Shown: positions 11,848-14,653 of the stretch, piece after piece
Layout of the letters: each line of letters starts with the position of its first letter
Position numbering within the stretch: the stretch's first letter is position 1
DNA from: an uncultured Spirochaetales bacterium
GTDB taxonomy: Bacteria > Spirochaetota > Spirochaetia > Treponematales > Treponemataceae
Direction of reading: 5' to 3'
Assembly: GCA_946061495.1 (NCBI GenBank)
Contig: CAMGSV010000041.1
Span: 1-14,653, forward strand
Length of the DNA: 14,653 nucleotides
Program-made: the position numbers and the translations under genes
The notes under the pieces: model-generated
What the model was told of the DNA's origin: nothing
What the model saw: the letters and a program-made list of their open reading frames with translations, nothing else
Database searches by the model: none

Positions 11848-12810
11848 TTATGCTTGCAGCTGACGGACAGCATCCAGCAGCTCCGCCTTGGAAGTAGCGG
11901 CGGCGGTGGCGGCAGCGTCGGCAATGTCCTCCACCGTCAGCCTGTTGTCGGCAGCCTTGGCCGCAAGGCCCTCGTCCTTCTTCCAGGCACAGAGGATTCC
12001 ACGGGAGGAATTCACGGTGCCGCCGGCCTTGTCCAGCAGGGTGGCGGCAATGCGGGCGGCGCCGCCCTGGGCACCGTAGCCGGGAATGAGGAAGTAGAGG
12101 TGGGGATAGGCATCCCGCAGCTGGCGGGCGTCGGACTCCTCCGTGCAGCCCACCACGGAGCCAACGGGAGAACAAGTGGCAGCGGGATAGATTTCCTTGA
12201 ACAGTGTTTCCAATCGACTCAACTCACCGCCTACCCTGTCAAGGACAACCTCCCCGTCAAAATTGGCAGTGAACTTGTCCAAGGGCAACCGTTCAAGATG
12301 CACCATGCCGGGATTGGAGGTCCGCAGCAGCACGAACATTCCCTTGCCGCCCTTGTCTGGGTGGGCATACTCCACGAAGGGCTCCAAGGTGTCGAAGCCC
12401 ATGTAGGGATTGATGGTGATGATATCAGCCTCAAAGTCGCCGCTGAAATGGGCACGGGCATAGGCACGGGCAGTGTCGGCAATGTCGCCCCGCTTGATGT
12501 CGGCAATCACCGGCAGGCCAGCGGCCTTCACCGCACGCAGGGTCTCGGCATACGCACCCAGGCCCTCCAGTCCCATGGCCTCGTAGTAGGCAATCTGCAC
12601 CTTGCAGCAGGCGGCCAGGGCGACACCGCTGGAATCAGCTGCAATCCGCTGGATGATGGCCTTGTTGTAGGCCACCACCGCCTGGGCCGCCGAACTATAG
12701 GCAGCCAGCACCGACTGGGGAAGATAGCTGGGGTCTGTATCCAGCCCCACACACAAAGGACCGTTCTTGATGCCTGACTCCTGCAAACACTGCATGGCGT
12801 GACTTCTCAT
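11848..12810 (-). CDS. pyrF: Orotidine 5'-phosphate decarboxylase, type 2
   Basis: This 320-residue enzyme makes UMP from OMP, the last pyrimidine step, and fits with the dihydroorotate dehydrogenase next to it. It has 'LCVGLDTDPSYLP' (about 19-31), the catalytic block 'VIADIKRGDIADTARAYA' (101-118, with D104, K106 and D109 as the charged network), 'DIITINPYMGFDTLEPF' and 'VLLRTSNPG'. The length and the motif D-I-K-R-G-D-I with T-A mark the long type 2 form, rather than the 230-residue E. coli form. The first ATG (12810) is chosen because it lies seven bases after an extended -10 box. The 91-bp gap to pyrK-pyrD holds no clear terminator. Confidence 0.95.
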   Translation of the reverse strand: MRSHAMQCLQESGIKNGPLCVGLDTDPSYLPQSVLAAYSSAAQAVVAYNKAIIQRIAADSSGVALAACCKVQIAYYEAMGLEGLGAYAETLRAVKAAGLPVIADIKRGDIADTARAYARAHFSGDFEADIITINPYMGFDTLEPFVEYAHPDKGGKGMFVLLRTSNPGMVHLERLPLDKFTANFDGEVVLDRVGGELSRLETLFKEIYPAATCSPVGSVVGCTEESDARQLRDAYPHLYFLIPGYGAQGGAARIAATLLDKAGGTVNSSRGILCAWKKDEGLAAKAADNRLTVEDIADAAATAAATSKAELLDAVRQLQA

Positions 12811-12817
12811 GAGGTGC

Positions 12818-12845
12818 AGTATAGCATAGGGGAACTAATAGTAAA
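12818..12845 (-). promoter_or_regulatory. Promoter of pyrF, extended -10, leaderless
   Basis: On the minus strand TG-C-TATACT (hexamer 12823-12818, 5 of 6) stands seven bases before the ATG. TTTACT (12845-12840) lies 16 bp upstream as a weak -35 box. No Shine-Dalgarno is present. Confidence 0.55.
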
Positions 12846-12847
12846 AG

Positions 12848-12937
12848 GGGGAGGGGAAGCCAGGAGCCCACTGTCGGCTTACACTTCGCTACGCTCAGAG
12901 GGCACCGCCAGTAGGCACCCCCTGGCTTCCCCTCCCC
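12848..12937. repeat. 90-bp foldback with 17-bp terminal inverted repeats
   Basis: GGGGAGGGGAAGCCAGG (12848-12864) is the exact reverse complement of CCTGGCTTCCCCTCCCC (12921-12937). Inside, GCCCACTGTCGGC and CACCGCCAGTAGGC can extend the pairing imperfectly. The structure resembles a small non-autonomous element or a REP-like repeat, with no coding capacity. Confidence 0.85.
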
Positions 12938-13004
12938 ACTGGTACGTTAGGTCGGCTCTACTGCGGGACAGAGCTTTGCCCTAGCGGGCAAAGGGGCTGG
13001 TTCT
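12861..13004. repeat. 144-bp tandem repeat, copy 1
   Basis: This is the first of two adjacent copies in the gap between pyrF and the AlbA_2 gene. It begins CAGGAGCCCACTGTCGG and ends GGGGCTGGTTCT. It contains the right arm of the foldback and a second hairpin, CTTTGCCC-TAGC-GGGCAAAG (12974-12993), with eight pairs. Confidence 0.95.
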
Positions 13005-13148
13005 CAGGAGCCCACTGTCGGCTTACACTTCACTACGTTCAGAGGGCGCCGCCAGTAGGCACCCCCTGGCTTCCCCTCCCCGCTGGTACGTTAGGTCGGC
13101 TCTACTGCGGGGCAAGGCTTTGCCTTAGCGGGCAAAGGGGCTGGTTCT
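13005..13148. repeat. 144-bp tandem repeat, copy 2
   Basis: It starts immediately after copy 1 and has the same length, with roughly ten base changes. In its second hairpin the single change (CTTTGCCT against GGGCAAAG) keeps pairing as G-U in RNA, and several other changes (for example CGCTACGCT to CACTACGTT) are transitions, as if RNA structure were conserved or the changes are simply neutral. Confidence 0.95.
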
Positions 13149-13161
13149 TGGGGGCTGCTTC

Positions 13162-13210
13162 TTATCATCTTATCCTATCATTGACAGTGATGATAAGATA
13201 AGATGATAAT
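13162..13210 (+). promoter_or_regulatory. Promoter inside a long inverted repeat
   Basis: TTATCATCTTATC (13162-13174) and GATAAGATGATAA (13197-13209) are perfect 13-bp inverted arms. Between them ATCA-TTGACAG-TGAT forms an inner pair around TTGACA (13181-13186), which serves as a -35 box with GATAAT (13205-13210) 18 bp downstream. A DNA-binding protein at this site would control the gene at 13222, possibly its own product. Confidence 0.65.
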
Positions 13211-13221
13211 AGAGGACAACC

Positions 13222-14577
13222 ATGAGGCTATACGAAGACACCCCAAGTGAATTCAAATCCATCTACACCGACGACATCAAAAAGACTGTCGTCGCCTTCG
13301 CCAACACCGACGGCGGCACCATCCACATCGGGCGGGCTGACGACGGCTCGGTTGTGGGCGTAGACAATCCCGACCAGACACAGCTGTCCCTGGTTGACTC
13401 CATCGCAAATGCAATTCGTCCTGATGTCACCATGTTTGTGTCCCACTCGGTGCAGGAGGTGGAGGGGAAGCCCATTGTCACAACCCAAGTGCAGAGGGGA
13501 ACCGCCCGCCCCTACTACCTTGCGGCAAAGGGCCTGCGTCCGGCAGGAGTCTACCTGCGGCAGGGATCGGCCACCATCAACGCTTCGGAGGCAGCCATAC
13601 TCAAGATGATAAAAGAAAGCGACGGGGAGCGGTTCGAGTGTGCCCGGAGTCTGAACCAGAGCCTCACCTTTGTAACCGCCCAGCAGGAATTCCAGCGGCG
13701 GGGCATTCCATTGGAGGAGGCCCAACAACGGAGCCTCCAGCTGGTGACGGCAGACGGCCTCTACACGAACCTTGCCCTACTCCTTTCCGACCAGTGCCCC
13801 TTCACCATCAAGGCAGCTCGATTCTCCGGCACCGACAAGTACACCTTCCAAGACCGGGCAGAATTCAGCGGCTCCCTGTTCGCCCAGCTGGAGCAGGCAT
13901 ACGCCTATCTGGAAAAGCACAACCAGCTGGGCTCCCGATTCAGCGGACTCCATCGCATCGACCGCCGGGACTACCCAGACGAAGCCCTGCGGGAAGCCCT
14001 GCTGAACGCCGCCATCCACCGGGACTACAGCTATCATTCCAGCATCCTCATCAGCATCTTTGACGACAGAATGGAAATCGTCTCCATGGGCGGTCTCATG
14101 CCCGGACTCACCCAGGGCGACATCATGATGGGAATCTCCCTGCAACGGAACGAGAATCTCGCCGCAGTCTTTTACCGCCTCCAGCTGGTGGAAGCCTTTG
14201 GCACGGGGCTTCCCCGCATCAACCTCGCCTACAAAAAGGCCGCACGGAAGCCCGAAATCCAGGTGTCGGAAAACGCCTTCAAGATTGTCCTCCCCAACCA
14301 GAACACCGGCTGCACCTCGGCGGCGGGGGAGTGTCTGGAACTCAGGGAGCCGGAGACCAGCTACCACACCGACCGGCCAGCCCAGCCAGCCCCGCTGCAC
14401 CACCAAAGGGTACTGGACTATCTTGCCGCCCACCCCACCATCACCCGCCCCCAGGCCGAAAGACTGCTGGCCGTGTCCCAGGCCACCGCCGCCAGACTGT
14501 TGGCCAGGATGACAAGCGAGGGTAGCCTCCAGCGGCAAGGACAGGGGCGGGACACCTGCTACCAACTGCCCCGCTAA
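13222..14577 (+). CDS. AlbA_2 (Schlafen-like) and ATPase-domain transcriptional regulator
   Basis: This 451-residue protein begins with an AlbA_2/Schlafen-type domain (about 1-125): 'EFKS' (10-13), 'AFANTDGGTIHIGRADDGSV' (25-44), then VGV. The middle part (about 250-345) matches the GHKL-type ATPase domain of this family: 'EALREALLNAAIHRDYSYHS' with 'ILISIFDDRMEIVSMGGLMP' and 'VEAFGTGLPRI'. A C-terminal winged helix (about 394-448), 'LAAHPTITRPQAERLLAVSQ' and 'ATAARLLARMTSEG', follows a P/H-rich linker. Such proteins are annotated as ATP-dependent regulators, often in accessory or defence-rich regions; the true role is mostly unknown. The ATG at 13222 has GAGG six bases upstream. It stands alone, flanked by the tandem repeats and an IS end, which suggests recent mobility. 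Confidence 0.85.
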   Translation: MRLYEDTPSEFKSIYTDDIKKTVVAFANTDGGTIHIGRADDGSVVGVDNPDQTQLSLVDSIANAIRPDVTMFVSHSVQEVEGKPIVTTQVQRGTARPYYLAAKGLRPAGVYLRQGSATINASEAAILKMIKESDGERFECARSLNQSLTFVTAQQEFQRRGIPLEEAQQRSLQLVTADGLYTNLALLLSDQCPFTIKAARFSGTDKYTFQDRAEFSGSLFAQLEQAYAYLEKHNQLGSRFSGLHRIDRRDYPDEALREALLNAAIHRDYSYHSSILISIFDDRMEIVSMGGLMPGLTQGDIMMGISLQRNENLAAVFYRLQLVEAFGTGLPRINLAYKKAARKPEIQVSENAFKIVLPNQNTGCTSAAGECLELREPETSYHTDRPAQPAPLHHQRVLDYLAAHPTITRPQAERLLAVSQATAARLLARMTSEGSLQRQGQGRDTCYQLPR

Positions 14578-14599
14578 AACAAAAAGGCCGAACGCCACG

Positions 14600-14653
14600 T
14601 GAAGTGCACCCCTAAAGTTGGACAAATAAAGTTCAATTTTAGGAGGTGCATTT
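14600..14653 (+). mobile_element. Left end of an IS3-family insertion sequence (runs off the window)
   Basis: TGAAGTGCACCCCTAAAGTT followed by GGACAA is the usual terminal repeat style of IS3-family elements of the IS150/IS3 group. A strong Shine-Dalgarno AGGAGG (14641-14646) lies where the first transposase frame should begin, just beyond the window. It sits 22 bp after the stop of the preceding gene. Only the edge is visible, so group and integrity are unknown. Confidence 0.75.

Noticed and set aside
9930..11897. A 655-codon open frame on the plus strand opposite pyrK-pyrD
   Set aside because: It mirrors the real gene on the other strand; high GC removes stops. The product is Gly/His-rich, without any domain, while the minus strand shows full cofactor motifs.

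Overview
The window (about 14.65 kb, GC-rich genes with AT-rich regulatory gaps) looks like the accessory-rich chromosome of an anaerobic, host-associated bacterium. A Treponema-like spirochaete is my best guess. The clues are the style of the small XRE regulator, a NusG paralogue followed by a Wzx-type flippase, a PyrK-PyrD fusion with a type 2 PyrF, and an integron-like string of toxin-antitoxin modules. None of this is decisive, and some Firmicutes could also fit.

Left end (1-1704): the 5' end of an O-antigen/capsule flippase gene (minus strand) is preceded by a terminator-like structure, nine tandem 23-bp repeats, a hairpin and a NusG-family antiterminator gene. A divergent XRE regulator lies across two palindromes. 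This reads as the control head of a surface-polysaccharide operon. Next (1862-4702) is a tightly coupled cobalamin/iron-chelate type ABC importer: binding protein, permease and ATPase.

Cassette region (4672-6553): four copies of a short repeat, the first being the natural 3' end of the ATPase gene, separate three units: a HigB/HigA pair, a class III Fic protein, and a decayed YefM/YoeB pair. The repeat ends in TTGACA, which supplies the -35 box for the first two units. This is the most unusual part of the window.

Right half: a MATE exporter (minus) diverges from a DUF456 membrane protein and a MaoC-type hotdog protein. A minus-strand pyrimidine operon follows (pyrF, pyrK-pyrD fusion, a RelE-like toxin remnant, sfsA). 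Then come two tandem 144-bp foldback repeats, an AlbA_2/ATPase regulator under a palindromic promoter, and the left end of an IS3-family insertion sequence.

A pattern across the window: genes that begin a transcription unit have a -10-like hexamer only 6-7 nt before their start codon and no Shine-Dalgarno, whereas most downstream genes have good Shine-Dalgarno sequences. This suggests widespread leaderless transcripts.
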